From: Rhodococcus antarcticus
GTDB taxonomy: Bacteria; Actinomycetota; Actinomycetes; Mycobacteriales; Mycobacteriaceae
Direction: 5' to 3'
DNA: 64,000 nt
Assembly (NCBI RefSeq): GCF_026153295.1
Contig: NZ_CP110615.1
Coordinates: 186,001-250,000, forward strand
Below are positions 1 through 7,932 of the stretch, in pieces. Below the pieces are notes generated by a model. The model ran no database searches and had not been told where the DNA came from. It worked only from the letters and a program-made list of their open reading frames with translations. The translations under genes were made by a program, and so were the position numbers. How positions within the stretch are numbered: the first letter of the stretch is position 1; the number at the start of each line of letters is the position of its first letter.

Positions 1-203
1 ACCTCGGTGACCAGGCCGACGAGCTCGTGCCCGATGCGCTTGGGCTCGGGGGTCTCGCGGACGCCGCGGTAGGGCCACAGGTCGGAGCCGCACACGCAGG
101 CGGCCACGACCTGCACCAGGGCGTCGGTGGGTCGCAGGATGCTCGGGTCGGGGACGTCCTCGACGCGGATGTCACGGGGGCCGTGGATCAGGGTTGCTCG
201 CAT
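1..203 (-). CDS. Zinc-dependent alcohol/threonine dehydrogenase-like protein, N-terminal part (cut by window start)
   Basis: Only the first 67 residues are present; the gene runs off the left edge. They match the GroES-like start of the medium-chain dehydrogenase superfamily. Cys38 in CVCGSDLW is the usual catalytic zinc ligand, and His59-Glu60 in RIGHELVG supply the next ligands. Such enzymes oxidise alcohols or sugars with NAD(P)+. The substrate cannot be told because the Rossmann half is missing. The ATG at 203 is followed directly by the typical MRATLIHGP opening. The superfamily is clear; the subtype is not. Confidence 0.8.
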   Translation of the reverse strand, partial: MRATLIHGPRDIRVEDVPDPSILRPTDALVQVVAACVCGSDLWPYRGVRETPEPKRIGHELVGLVTE

Positions 204-246
204 GCCCCCATGGTGGCCCCACCGCCGTGCCGCGGCCGCGCCAGGT

Positions 247-663
247 TCAGCGGGAGAGCCGCCGGGCGAGCAGCCGCGCCGCCCCGCCGATGGCCCCGGC
301 CAGCACCAGCTGCGCCCCGGGGAACAGCGGGCGGAACTCGATGGTCCAGGTGAGGACGGTGCCCGAGCCGCTGGCGCGCAGCAGGATCTCCCCGGTGTAG
401 TCCCGTGCCGGCACGCCCGAGACGGCGGCGTAGGCCAGTCGCTGCCCGGGCTCGAACGCGGTGACCCGCTCGCGGATGGCGGGACCCACCGCGTGCAGCG
501 CCCGCACCGCCCCGACCCCGTTGCGGTCGGGGGAGCCCGCCGTCTCCAGGACGACCGTGCGCACCGGGGGCAGCCAGGACGCCATGCCCTCGTGGTCGGA
601 CACCACCGCCCAGGCCTGCTCGGGCGGGACGGGGACGGAGTGGGTGAAGGAGTACCGGCTCAT
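247..663 (-). CDS. SRPBCC (polyketide cyclase/START-fold) family protein
   Basis: A 138-residue protein with the pattern of small SRPBCC proteins: an N-terminal beta strand (YSFTHSVPVPPEQAWAVVSD), a central SWLPPVR motif, paired strands carrying charged residues, and a long C-terminal helix (residues about 118-138) that closes the hydrophobic pocket. The family binds small hydrophobic ligands, and no catalytic signature can be assigned. It lies 63 bp downstream of the desaturase gene on the same strand, across a 14-bp tandem repeat, so cotranscription is possible. Function unknown. Confidence 0.75.
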   Translation of the reverse strand: MSRYSFTHSVPVPPEQAWAVVSDHEGMASWLPPVRTVVLETAGSPDRNGVGAVRALHAVGPAIRERVTAFEPGQRLAYAAVSGVPARDYTGEILLRASGSGTVLTWTIEFRPLFPGAQLVLAGAIGGAARLLARRLSR

Positions 664-678
664 GGGCTGATGATGCCC

Positions 679-734
679 GAGCCGCTAGCCCCGAGCCGCT
701 AGCCCCGAGCCGCTGGCCCCGAGCCGCTAGCCCC
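679..734. repeat. Four tandem copies of a 14-bp unit
   Basis: The unit GAGCCGCTAGCCCC occurs at 679, 693, 707 (one mismatch, CTGG) and 721. The last copy contains the stop codon and final residue of the acyl-ACP desaturase gene, so the repeat begins inside the coding end and extends downstream. It probably arose by slippage duplication of the gene end. No hairpin typical of a terminator is evident here. Confidence 0.9.
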
Positions 735-1659
735 GGGCGGCAGCGCGGGCCAGCGCGCGGTCGCGGGAGTCCTCGAACCGGCTGGCCGCGGCGTCGAGGG
801 CGGCGAGCACGCCGACGAGCTCCTCGCGGGCGGCCTCACCCTCCGGGCCGAACCCGGTGCGCTCGAACACGTTCCAGTGCCGCAGCACGGGCATGATCAC
901 GTCGTCGTGGTGCTGGCGCAGGTCGTAGATGCCGGCCTTGGCCATGAGCACGGAGGCGCGGCGGAAGTTCTTCATGTCCGAGCCGGGCATCTCGAAGTGC
1001 TTGACCTCCTGCAGGACCGCCACCATCGTCTCGTCCGGTGCGCGGTCGAACGCAGCGCCGACGAGGTTGCGGTAGAAGATCATGTGCAGGTTCTCGTCCT
1101 TGGCGATGCGGGCGAGCATCGCGTCCGCGATCGGGTCCCCGCAGGCCTTGCCGGTGTTGCGGTGGCTCACGCGCGTGGCCAGCTCCTGGAAGCTGACGTA
1201 GGCGACGGTCTGCAGCATGGACTTCTCGCCGGCGTCGTAGCCGTTGATCATGTGGGCCATGCGCTGGTTCTCGAGGTCCACCGGGTCCACGCCGCGGGTG
1301 ACCACGAGGTAGTCGCGCATGACGATGCCGTGCCGGTTCTCCTCGGCCGTCCACTGCCCCACCCACGTGCCCCAGGCGCCGTCGCGGCCGAAGTGCATCG
1401 CGATCTCGCGGTGGTAGGACGGCAGATTGTCCTCGGTGAGCAGGTTCAGCACCATCGCGGCCTTCGCCGTCTCCGACAGCGTCGACTGCTCCGGGTCCCA
1501 GTCCACCCCGCCCATGGCGGCGAAGTTCTTCCCGTCCGACCACGGCACGTAGTCGTGCGGGTGCCACGGCCTGGCCATCGAGTTGTGCCGGTCGAGGTTC
1601 TCGGCCACCACCGGCTCGAGCTCGTGCAGGAGCTGCGTCGTCGTCAGCTTCGTGGCCAT
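727..1659 (-). CDS. Acyl-ACP desaturase (soluble stearoyl-ACP type, mycobacterial DesA-like)
   Basis: This 310-residue ferritin-like diiron enzyme introduces a double bond into acyl chains carried on acyl carrier protein, using O2 and reduced ferredoxin, in the cytoplasm. The metal ligands are visible: Glu76 in LLTEDNLP, EENRH at 106-110, Glu159 in SFQELATRVSH and DENLH at 188-192. The length fits the bacterial DesA1/DesA2 group. GAGGAGG lies 5 nt before the ATG. The upstream region holds repeated CGTAGG boxes that look like an operator. It is transcribed alone or with the small SRPBCC gene downstream. The family call is secure; the exact position of desaturation is not. Confidence 0.93.
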   Translation of the reverse strand: MATKLTTTQLLHELEPVVAENLDRHNSMARPWHPHDYVPWSDGKNFAAMGGVDWDPEQSTLSETAKAAMVLNLLTEDNLPSYHREIAMHFGRDGAWGTWVGQWTAEENRHGIVMRDYLVVTRGVDPVDLENQRMAHMINGYDAGEKSMLQTVAYVSFQELATRVSHRNTGKACGDPIADAMLARIAKDENLHMIFYRNLVGAAFDRAPDETMVAVLQEVKHFEMPGSDMKNFRRASVLMAKAGIYDLRQHHDDVIMPVLRHWNVFERTGFGPEGEAAREELVGVLAALDAAASRFEDSRDRALARAAARG

Positions 1660-1680
1660 GGGTGCCTCCTCGGATCGGTA

Positions 1681-1713
1681 CCTACGCCTTCGTAGGTTAC
1701 GCGACCGTAGGTT
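1681..1713. promoter_or_regulatory. Candidate operator of the acyl-ACP desaturase gene
   Basis: A perfect inverted repeat CCTACG-CCTT-CGTAGG (1681-1696) lies 22 bp upstream of the desaturase start. A further CGTAGGTT at 1706-1713 repeats the one at 1691-1698 directly. The segment is AT-richer than its surroundings. TetR-type regulators of fatty-acid desaturation commonly use sites of this kind, but no regulator gene is adjacent and the cognate protein is unknown. Confidence 0.5.
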
Positions 1714-1773
1714 CGGCGGCAGGGCCGTTGGTCGCTCGTCACAGTGTGGCGCCTCACGCGGGAAACGGGGCGT

Positions 1774-2709
1774 TCAACCGACGCTGAGTGCTCCGACGAA
1801 GACCTCGACGTGCTGGGTCTGCTGGGCGAGCAGCGCGGCACCGTCCCCCGCGGCGAGCCCACCGCCGTTGGGCACCACCGTGCCGGTGAAGGTCAGCCGC
1901 TGGCCGGTCGAGGGGGTCACGGCGCCGCGGCTGGATCCCACCAGCTGCACGTAGACCCGGTTGTCGGCCGAGGTCCCCACCCAGGCCCCGTCCGCGGACG
2001 GGGTGGAGAGCACCTCCACGCCCTGGGCCTGCACCACCTGCCCCGTGCGTCCGGCGAGGCTCCCGCTGGAGTCGGTGGAGGTGCTCAGCGGGAGCAGGAA
2101 CACCCCGCCGACGGTGATCGTCCCGGCCTGGGCTCCGGCCGCACCGGGCGAAGCCACCGTCGTGGTCACCGCCGACGGCGCCACGGTGGGGGCGGCTGCG
2201 CCGTCGTCGGCGGTGACGAGCCGGACCATGACGATGAGCGCGAGGACCGCCAGGACCAGCCCGAGCAGCGGCTTGAGCAGCCAGAACGGGATGCGCGGGC
2301 GGGAGCGGGCCGTCCGGGGTGTCGGCGCGGCGTCCGGGACGGCGACGGCGGCAACCGGAGCGACCGCGACGGCAGCGACCGGGGGCGCCACCTCGGCCGG
2401 TGGAGCCGGGGCGACGGCGTCCGGGACGGCGGCGGGCTCGACGGCGGGAGCCGGCTCGGCGGCGGCCCCGCCCACCGGGGCGGGTGCCGGGCGGGGTCGG
2501 GGTGACGGTCGGACCGCAGGGGCGGGGGCGGGCGCCCCGACCGGCACCGCGGCCGCCTCGGATCCGGGGGACCCGGCCTCCGCGGGCGCCAGCGGCTCCG
2601 CGGGCGCTGTCGGCCCGACGGGTGCGGGCCCGTCCACGGGAGGCCGGATCTTCGCCGCGAGCCCCGCCGGTCGACGGGCGAAGGTGCGGGGGTGGGACGG
2701 TCCGGTCAC
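1774..2709 (-). CDS. Single-pass membrane protein with Pro/Ala-rich cytoplasmic stretch
   Basis: A 311-residue protein of unrecognised family. Residues 1 to about 140 are low-complexity Pro/Ala/Val with many APAP-type runs. One transmembrane segment follows (PFWLLKPLLGLVLAVLALIVMVRLV), and then an extracytoplasmic domain of about 140 residues rich in beta-prone sequence (VGGVFLLPL, RVYVQLVGSSRG, GQRLTFTGTVVPN). The topology suggests a cell-wall-crossing or sensor-like membrane protein. The GTG at 2709 was chosen because GGAGG lies 5 nt before it; the GTG at 2715 would overlap that site. No function is proposed. Confidence 0.65.
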   Translation of the reverse strand: MTGPSHPRTFARRPAGLAAKIRPPVDGPAPVGPTAPAEPLAPAEAGSPGSEAAAVPVGAPAPAPAVRPSPRPRPAPAPVGGAAAEPAPAVEPAAVPDAVAPAPPAEVAPPVAAVAVAPVAAVAVPDAAPTPRTARSRPRIPFWLLKPLLGLVLAVLALIVMVRLVTADDGAAAPTVAPSAVTTTVASPGAAGAQAGTITVGGVFLLPLSTSTDSSGSLAGRTGQVVQAQGVEVLSTPSADGAWVGTSADNRVYVQLVGSSRGAVTPSTGQRLTFTGTVVPNGGGLAAGDGAALLAQQTQHVEVFVGALSVG

Positions 2710-2782
2710 GGGCACCTCCGGGTGGTCGACGACGGCGTGGTGGCCGTCACGTTACCCACCGGTAGCCTCGTGGCCGAGTCGA

Positions 2783-4705
2783 TCACGGACGGGTCAGGTC
2801 CAGGCGGGGCACGTCGGGCGGGGTGAACCCGAGCACCTGGCCGTAGAAGGAGAGCTCGGACTCCAGCGCGGTCACGACGTTCTCGGCCTTGCGGAACCCG
2901 TGCTGCTCGCCCGCGAACAGCAGGTAGGCGTGCGGGATCCCGTTGCGCACCATCGCGTCCCGGAACAGCTCGGACTGCGACGGCGGCACCACCTCGTCCT
3001 CGTCGCCCTGCAGCAGCAGCACCGGGCAGCTGAGCTCGTCGACGTGGCTCAGCGGTGCCCGCTCGACGTAGCGGTCGTGGGTCTCCGGCAGCGGGCCGAT
3101 CAGGCCGTCGAGGTAGCGGGACTCGAAGTCGTGGGTGTCCTGGGCGAAGCGGACGAGCTCGGCCACCCCGTAGTAGGAGGCCCCGGCGGCGAACGCGTCG
3201 GTGCGGGTCAGCGCGGAGAGCACCGTCCAGCCCCCGGCGCTGCCCCCGCGGATGACCAGCCGGGACCCGTCGGCCCGACCGTCGGCCGCCAGGGCCTGCG
3301 CGGCCGCGACGCAGTCCTGCACGTCCACCACGCCCCACTGCTCGCGCAGCGAGTTCCGGTACGCGCGGCCGTAGCCGCTGGAGCCCCCGTAGTTGACGTC
3401 GACCACGCCGATGCCGCGGCTGGTGAAGTACGCCTTCTCCGTGCTGCGGGCGTTCGGGGACTGGCTCGTGGGCCCCCCGTGCACGAACACCACGTACGGC
3501 GGGAGCTCGCCCTCGGGCGCGACGGCGGTGGGGTGCGTCGGTGGGTAGACCAGCGCGTGCACGGTGCGCCCGTCCGGGCCGGGCAGCGCCTCGGCGGTCG
3601 GCACCGGCAGCCACTCCGCGCCGAGGGACGGCCCGTCGTCGCCGTGGTCGAGCACCTCGACGGTGCCCGTGGCCAGGTCGACGGTGAACAGGCTGGTGGG
3701 GGCGGTGGGGGAGATGCCGATCCCCACGAGCGTGCCGTCCGTGACGGAGACCGCGGACACCGAGTCGAAGGGCACGTCGAGGTCGGTGAGCGTGCCCGTC
3801 GCCGGGTCGAGGAGCGCCGGGGCGGCGCGACCGACACCGTGGGTGACCGCGAGCCTGCCGTCCTCGAGCACGCCGTAGCTGGTCTGGCCCAGCTGCCACA
3901 GCGGGGCGGCGAACTCCTCGGCGGCGGGGTGCAGGGGCTCCGGCACACCTCCGTCGAGGCTGACCCGCACCAGGTTCCACCACCCCGTCGCGTCGGTGAC
4001 GGCGTGCAGCGTGCGGGCGTCGGCCCACTCCGGCTGCAGGACCGACTCCTCGAGCCCGCCGAGCAGGGTGCGGGGCTCGCCGACCTCGCCGTCGACCACG
4101 GACGCGCCCCGGAGCTCCGTGCCGTCCCAGGGCATCTGCGGGTGGTCCCAGGCGATCCAGGCCAGGTGCGCGCCGTCCGGGGCGAGCCGGGGGTGGGCGA
4201 GGAAGTCGCTGCCGCCGACGAGCTCGCGCACGGCCAGCGACCCGTCCAGGGGCACGGCCACCAGGTGCCGCCGGACGGCCCCGCCGGCGTGGGCCTCGCG
4301 CACGCACCACACCTCGCTGCCCACCACCACCGGGTCGGCGTAGCGCAGGCCGGACGGCTCGTCGGGCACGGGCGTGAGGGCGACGGGCGTCGACGCACCC
4401 TCGGCCAGCAGCCACAGCCGCTGGTCGGTGAACTCCGCGAAGACCAGCCCGGCGTCGGTCGCCACCCAGCTGAGCCCGCCGTACTCGTGCACCCGGGTGC
4501 GGGCGTTGAACGGGGCGGGCAGCACGTCGTGCGCGGTGCCGTCCTCCGCGCGGCGCACCACCACCTGGCGTCCGGACTCCGCCGGTCGACCCTCCGTCCA
4601 CCACAGCCGCCCGGCCACGAGGGCGGGGAACGACAGCCGGACGGCGCCGTGGGCGACGTCGGTCGCCGTGACGGGGGAGGGCCAGGCGCCGAAGGGGGTG
4701 CTCAT
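2783..4705 (-). CDS. S9 family serine peptidase (prolyl oligopeptidase-like)
   Basis: A 640-residue cytoplasmic peptidase. The first 370 or so residues form a WD/PD40-type beta-propeller (SGLRYADPVVVGSEVWCVREA, HLAWIAWDHPQMPWDGTEL). The C-terminal alpha/beta hydrolase domain carries the nucleophile in RGGSAGGWT, the aspartate region LLQGDEDEVVPPSQ and the histidine in FAGEQHGFRK. YVVFVHGGPTSQ supplies the oxyanion-hole region. The family removes dipeptides or cleaves oligopeptides after proline or other residues. The length fits dipeptidyl-aminopeptidase/acylaminoacyl-peptidase relatives. It seems to be monocistronic. The substrate is unknown. Confidence 0.92.
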   Translation of the reverse strand: MSTPFGAWPSPVTATDVAHGAVRLSFPALVAGRLWWTEGRPAESGRQVVVRRAEDGTAHDVLPAPFNARTRVHEYGGLSWVATDAGLVFAEFTDQRLWLLAEGASTPVALTPVPDEPSGLRYADPVVVGSEVWCVREAHAGGAVRRHLVAVPLDGSLAVRELVGGSDFLAHPRLAPDGAHLAWIAWDHPQMPWDGTELRGASVVDGEVGEPRTLLGGLEESVLQPEWADARTLHAVTDATGWWNLVRVSLDGGVPEPLHPAAEEFAAPLWQLGQTSYGVLEDGRLAVTHGVGRAAPALLDPATGTLTDLDVPFDSVSAVSVTDGTLVGIGISPTAPTSLFTVDLATGTVEVLDHGDDGPSLGAEWLPVPTAEALPGPDGRTVHALVYPPTHPTAVAPEGELPPYVVFVHGGPTSQSPNARSTEKAYFTSRGIGVVDVNYGGSSGYGRAYRNSLREQWGVVDVQDCVAAAQALAADGRADGSRLVIRGGSAGGWTVLSALTRTDAFAAGASYYGVAELVRFAQDTHDFESRYLDGLIGPLPETHDRYVERAPLSHVDELSCPVLLLQGDEDEVVPPSQSELFRDAMVRNGIPHAYLLFAGEQHGFRKAENVVTALESELSFYGQVLGFTPPDVPRLDLTRP

Positions 4706-4755
4706 GACCCGAGCCTGCCAGGAACCCGGCGCCCGGTGGCGGCGTTGGGGGGGGT

Positions 4756-4992
4756 ATGGACGACCGGACGATCTTGGCGCACATCGACGACCTGGTGGCC
4801 GAGGAGCGCGTGCTGCACGAGAAGGGCGGCTCCGTCGACGACGACGACCGCCAGCAGCTGACCGGGCTCACCGAGCAGGTGGACCAGAGCCGGGACCTGC
4901 TGCGCCAGCGGCGGACGCGCCGCGAGCAGGGGGAGGACCCCGGGCTGGCCGAGGTGCGCCCCGCCGACGAGGTCGAGCACCACGCGGGCTGA
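4756..4992 (+). CDS. DUF2630 family small protein
   Basis: A 78-residue, highly charged, probably all-helical protein that begins MDDRTILAHIDDLVAEERVLHE and has a central LTEQVDQSRDLLRQRRTRREQG stretch. Both are characteristic of the actinobacterial DUF2630 family, whose function is unknown. It lacks membrane segments and cysteines and is likely cytoplasmic. It sits divergent from the S9 peptidase gene and 36 bp before the next small gene on the same strand. Confidence 0.8.
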   Translation: MDDRTILAHIDDLVAEERVLHEKGGSVDDDDRQQLTGLTEQVDQSRDLLRQRRTRREQGEDPGLAEVRPADEVEHHAG

Positions 4993-5028
4993 GCGGTCGG
5001 CGCCGCCGCGAGCGGGCAGCATGGACGG

Positions 5029-5424
5029 GTGACCGACGAGCCCACTCCCGTGCCCAGCCCCGACGATCCCGCGCTGGCCGCGACCGACCGGGAGCTGCTG
5101 CGCGCCCGCGCCCTGGTGCTGCACGACCTGGCCGCCCGTGGAGCCGACACCGCCGACGTGGTCGACCTGGTGGAGACGGCGCTCGCACAGCGGCGCTGGT
5201 GGGTGCAGAGCTGGCCCGACGGGCTCCCGATGGTGGCCGGGCAGCTCGCCCAGGACGTGCAGGACGTGATGATCGACACCGAGGGTCGCTGGCCCGCGTG
5301 CCCGGTGCACCGCGACGAGGCGCTGCAGGTGGAGCCCGAGCTCGGTGCGGACCCCGAGTGGGTCTGCGAGCACGGTTGCGGGGCGCTCGCCCCGCTCGGC
5401 GCGCTCGGCCCGCTGCCGGACTGA
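5029..5424 (+). CDS. Conserved-looking hypothetical protein with C-terminal Cys/His residues
   Basis: A 131-residue acidic protein. The N-terminal two thirds look helical (DRELLRARALVLHDLAARG, VVDLVETALAQRRWWVQSW). The C-terminal third has CPVHRDEALQV followed by WVCEHGCGALA, a CxxH...CEHGC spacing that could bind a metal, though no known zinc-ribbon family is recognised. The GTG start is forced because the ATG eight bases upstream meets a stop after two codons. It follows the DUF2630 gene closely and may be cotranscribed. Function unknown. Confidence 0.65.
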   Translation: MTDEPTPVPSPDDPALAATDRELLRARALVLHDLAARGADTADVVDLVETALAQRRWWVQSWPDGLPMVAGQLAQDVQDVMIDTEGRWPACPVHRDEALQVEPELGADPEWVCEHGCGALAPLGALGPLPD

Positions 5425-5609
5425 CCCCCGCCGGCGCCCCGCCCACCGGCACGCCGCGCCCGGGGCCCGAACCGGTCGGCGCACGTGGTCGGTGGTGGAG
5501 GAGGACCTCCGCACGCTCGTGCGACCGGGACACGATCGGGTGACTCGGCGCGCCCGACCGGTCTCCATCTGTTCTGCTTGTGGCTCCCATGCTGCACGAG
5601 GAGACGACC

Positions 5610-6101
5610 GTGACCGGTTCCGCGCCCGCCCGATCCACCACGGCCGTGCTGGCAGCGCTGGCCGCGGGCGCCCTGGCCGCGGCCGGGCTCGGCGGCTCGT
5701 TCGCCTGGACGACTCCGCAGGTCGTCGACGCCGCCGCCACCGTCTCGGTGCCCACCGCCACCGCGCCGAGCGCGGTCCCGACGACGGTTCCCGCTGCCGC
5801 GCCCGTTCCTGAGTCGGCGCCCGCTGCAGCCGTCGTGCCGGCTGGCGCACCGGTCGCAGCCCCGGCGCCCGCGGCAGCCCCGGCGCCCGCGGCAGCCCCG
5901 GCGCCCGCGGCAGCCCCGGTGCCCGTCACCTACGTCGTGCTGCCGGGCGACACCCTCTCGGCCATCGCCGCGTGGTTCGAGGCCCACGGCTACGGGGACC
6001 TGTACCGGGCCAACGCGGCCGTCATCGGCGCGAACCCGGACCTCATCCGTCCCGGGCAGGTGCTGGTGGTCTCCTCCGCCGGTGTCACGACCAACGGCTG
6101 A
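5610..6101 (+). CDS. Secreted or membrane-anchored LysM peptidoglycan-binding protein
   Basis: A 163-residue protein. A hydrophobic segment near the N-terminus (AVLAALAAGALAAAGLGGSFAW) acts as a signal peptide or anchor. A Pro/Ala linker of about 65 residues follows, and then one C-terminal LysM domain (YVVLPGDTLSAIAAWF ... LYRANAAVIGANPDLIRPGQVLVV). LysM domains bind N-acetylglucosamine in cell-wall peptidoglycan. Part of the linker is encoded by three perfect 18-bp tandem repeats (5857-5910). The GTG at 5610 was chosen over upstream in-frame starts because GAGGAG lies just before it. No catalytic domain is present, so it is probably a wall-binding structural protein. Confidence 0.85.
   Translation: MTGSAPARSTTAVLAALAAGALAAAGLGGSFAWTTPQVVDAAATVSVPTATAPSAVPTTVPAAAPVPESAPAAAVVPAGAPVAAPAPAAAPAPAAAPAPAAAPVPVTYVVLPGDTLSAIAAWFEAHGYGDLYRANAAVIGANPDLIRPGQVLVVSSAGVTTNG
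5857..5910. repeat. Three perfect 18-bp tandem repeats within the LysM gene linker
   Basis: The 18-bp unit begins at 5857, 5875 and 5893, and an imperfect fourth copy starts at 5911. It encodes the AlaPro-rich spacer AAPAPA between membrane anchor and LysM domain. The spacer length can therefore change by slippage without shifting the frame. Confidence 0.9.
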
Positions 6102-6152
6102 CCGCGACGCGCTGGCACGCGCCGAGCACACCTCGGCCCTAGCCTGCACCTG

Positions 6153-7451
6153 GTGAGCACCTCGACCTCCCCCCGCCTGGTCCTCCGGGGCGCCCGCTGG
6201 CCCGGGGACGTCGCCGTGCGGGACGGGTGGATCACCGCCGTCGGAGTGGTGCCGGCCGAGCGGGGTGACCGCGTGCTGCGCGTGGACGGGGACGTGCTCA
6301 CCGCCGGACTGGTCGACACCCACCACCACCTGTCCCAGTGGATGACCCGTGGGCGCGCCGTCGACCCGGACCTGTTCGGCCGGTTGCGGACGCTGTACCC
6401 GGTGTGGGGACGCCTGGACGCCGAGGACGTGCACGCGGCCGCCACCGTGGGGCTCGCCGAGCTGGCCCTGACCGGGTGCACCACCGCCGCCGACCACCAC
6501 TACCTGGTGCCCCGCGGCGACGACTCCGTCTTCGACCGGATCGCGGACGCCGCGCACGCCGTCGGCATCCGGCTGCACCTCTCCCGCGGGTCCATGGACC
6601 TCGGGCAGAGCAGGGGCGGGCTGCCGCCGGACTCGGTGGTCGAGGACACCGACACCATCCTGCAGTCCACCGTGGACGTGCACGGCCGGCTGCACGACGG
6701 CGTGCGCACCTCCGTGGTGGTCGCACCCTGCTCGCCGTTCAGCGTCACGGGTGAGCTGATGACGGAGTCCGCAGCGCTCGCCCGGCGGCTCGCCCTGCGC
6801 CTGCACACCCACCTCGCGCAGACCGTCGAGGAGGAGCGCCACACCCTGGCCCGCCACGGCCGGCGGCCGGTGCAGCTCATGGAGGAGTGGGGGTGGGCGG
6901 AGTCGGACGTGTGGGTCGCCCACGGCGTCCACCTCGACGACGCCGAGGTCGCGCTGTTCGGGGAGCGCGGGATCGGGGTGGCGCACTGCCCGTCCAGCGA
7001 CGCGCGCATGGCCACCGCCACCTGCCGCGTGGTCGACCTCGACGCCGCGGGAGCGCCGGTGGGCCTCGGGGTGGCCAGCCACGAGGCGGGCGGGCTGTTC
7101 GGCGAGATGCGCCAGGCGCTGTACGCGGGTCGTTCCCACGCCGGGCGGCCGGCGGCCCTCGGGGTGGACACGGCGCTGCGGCTGGCCACCGAGGGCGGTG
7201 CGCGCTGCCTGGGCCGCGAGGACATCGGCCAGCTCCGGCCCGGCTACCGGGCCGACGTGGCGGTGTGGCCGGGTGACGACCTGGCCGACGTGCGCGACGC
7301 GGTGGCGGGACTCGTGCTGGGCCCCGACCGCCGGGTGCGCCACCTGCTGGTGGACGGCGAGCTGGTGGTGGCGCACGGCGAGCTGCTCGGGGTCGACCTG
7401 CGGGCGGCCCGGGAACGGCTGGCGGGGCGGGCCCGGCGGCTGTGGGACTGA
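6153..7451 (+). CDS. 8-oxoguanine deaminase-like amidohydrolase, probable pseudoenzyme
   Basis: A 432-residue member of the COG0402 amidohydrolases, closest in pattern to 8-oxoguanine deaminase (DTHHHLSQWMTRGRA, LFGRLRTLYPVWGRL, AHCPSSDAR, and the C-terminal RPGYRADVAVW). Metal ligands His57/His59, His220 and His257 remain. Two residues normally needed for proton transfer do not: the HxHxxE motif reads HTHLAQ (Gln223), and the usual GVDGSAS loop reads GVASHE (306-311), an apparent in-frame loss of DGS including the catalytic Asp. The family is clear; deaminase activity is doubtful. A GTG start is used. Confidence 0.85.
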   Translation: MSTSTSPRLVLRGARWPGDVAVRDGWITAVGVVPAERGDRVLRVDGDVLTAGLVDTHHHLSQWMTRGRAVDPDLFGRLRTLYPVWGRLDAEDVHAAATVGLAELALTGCTTAADHHYLVPRGDDSVFDRIADAAHAVGIRLHLSRGSMDLGQSRGGLPPDSVVEDTDTILQSTVDVHGRLHDGVRTSVVVAPCSPFSVTGELMTESAALARRLALRLHTHLAQTVEEERHTLARHGRRPVQLMEEWGWAESDVWVAHGVHLDDAEVALFGERGIGVAHCPSSDARMATATCRVVDLDAAGAPVGLGVASHEAGGLFGEMRQALYAGRSHAGRPAALGVDTALRLATEGGARCLGREDIGQLRPGYRADVAVWPGDDLADVRDAVAGLVLGPDRRVRHLLVDGELVVAHGELLGVDLRAARERLAGRARRLWD

Positions 7452-7798
7452 GGGCTGCGCTGCGCGCGCACCGCGCTCGGCGTGCCGGGGCGGCGGAGCG
7501 GGACGCGAGGCTGCGCTGGGTCGTGCTGCGCCACGGTGGCACGGTGGTGCTGACGAACCGGGCCGCGAGCGCCGCGGCGGACCTGCGCCTGTCGAGCAGC
7601 GCGGACGGTCGGACGGTCGCCGAGGGGGCCCAGGTCCTCCCCGACGTGCTGGCCGTCGTCGGACCCGGGGCCGCCGGGCGGGTGGTGCTCCCGCTGACCA
7701 CCGAGACGCTGTGGCTCGGGGTGGAGTGGAACGACCCCCGGCACGGGGAGCTGCGGGCGGTGCTGCGCACGGACGTGTTCCCGCGCCAGGAGCGCTGA
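7442..7798 (+). CDS. Hypothetical protein overlapping the end of the amidohydrolase gene
   Basis: Up to 118 residues; the reading frame overlaps the preceding stop by 10 bp. The start is uncertain because the arginine/alanine-rich N-terminus could belong to a later start. Residues from about 24 on look like a small beta-sandwich (RWVVLRHGGTVVLTNRAASAAADLRL, GRVVLPLTTETLWLGVEWNDPRHGEL), reminiscent of carbohydrate-binding or C-terminal cap domains of glycosidases, though no family is assigned. The overlap suggests translation coupled to the amidohydrolase-like gene. Existence is moderately supported. Confidence 0.5.
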   Translation: MGLRAALRAHRARRAGAAERDARLRWVVLRHGGTVVLTNRAASAAADLRLSSSADGRTVAEGAQVLPDVLAVVGPGAAGRVVLPLTTETLWLGVEWNDPRHGELRAVLRTDVFPRQER

Positions 7799-7932
7799 GG
7801 GCGGCCGGCGTGGGTGGGGGGCAGGGGTGTCTCGACGCGAGTGTCCTGGGGGCGTGATGTCGCGGTGACGACCCGGTGCTGCCCCGTCGCGCCAGAGGCT
7901 GCTCGAGGCGAGGTCGTCCGAGCCCGTCGGCC

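Noticed and set aside
2706-7376. 1556-residue open frame on the minus strand
   Set aside because: It crosses the S9 peptidase, LysM and amidohydrolase genes out of phase, its composition is Arg/Pro/Gly/His-rich and it shows no domain. It is a GC-bias shadow.
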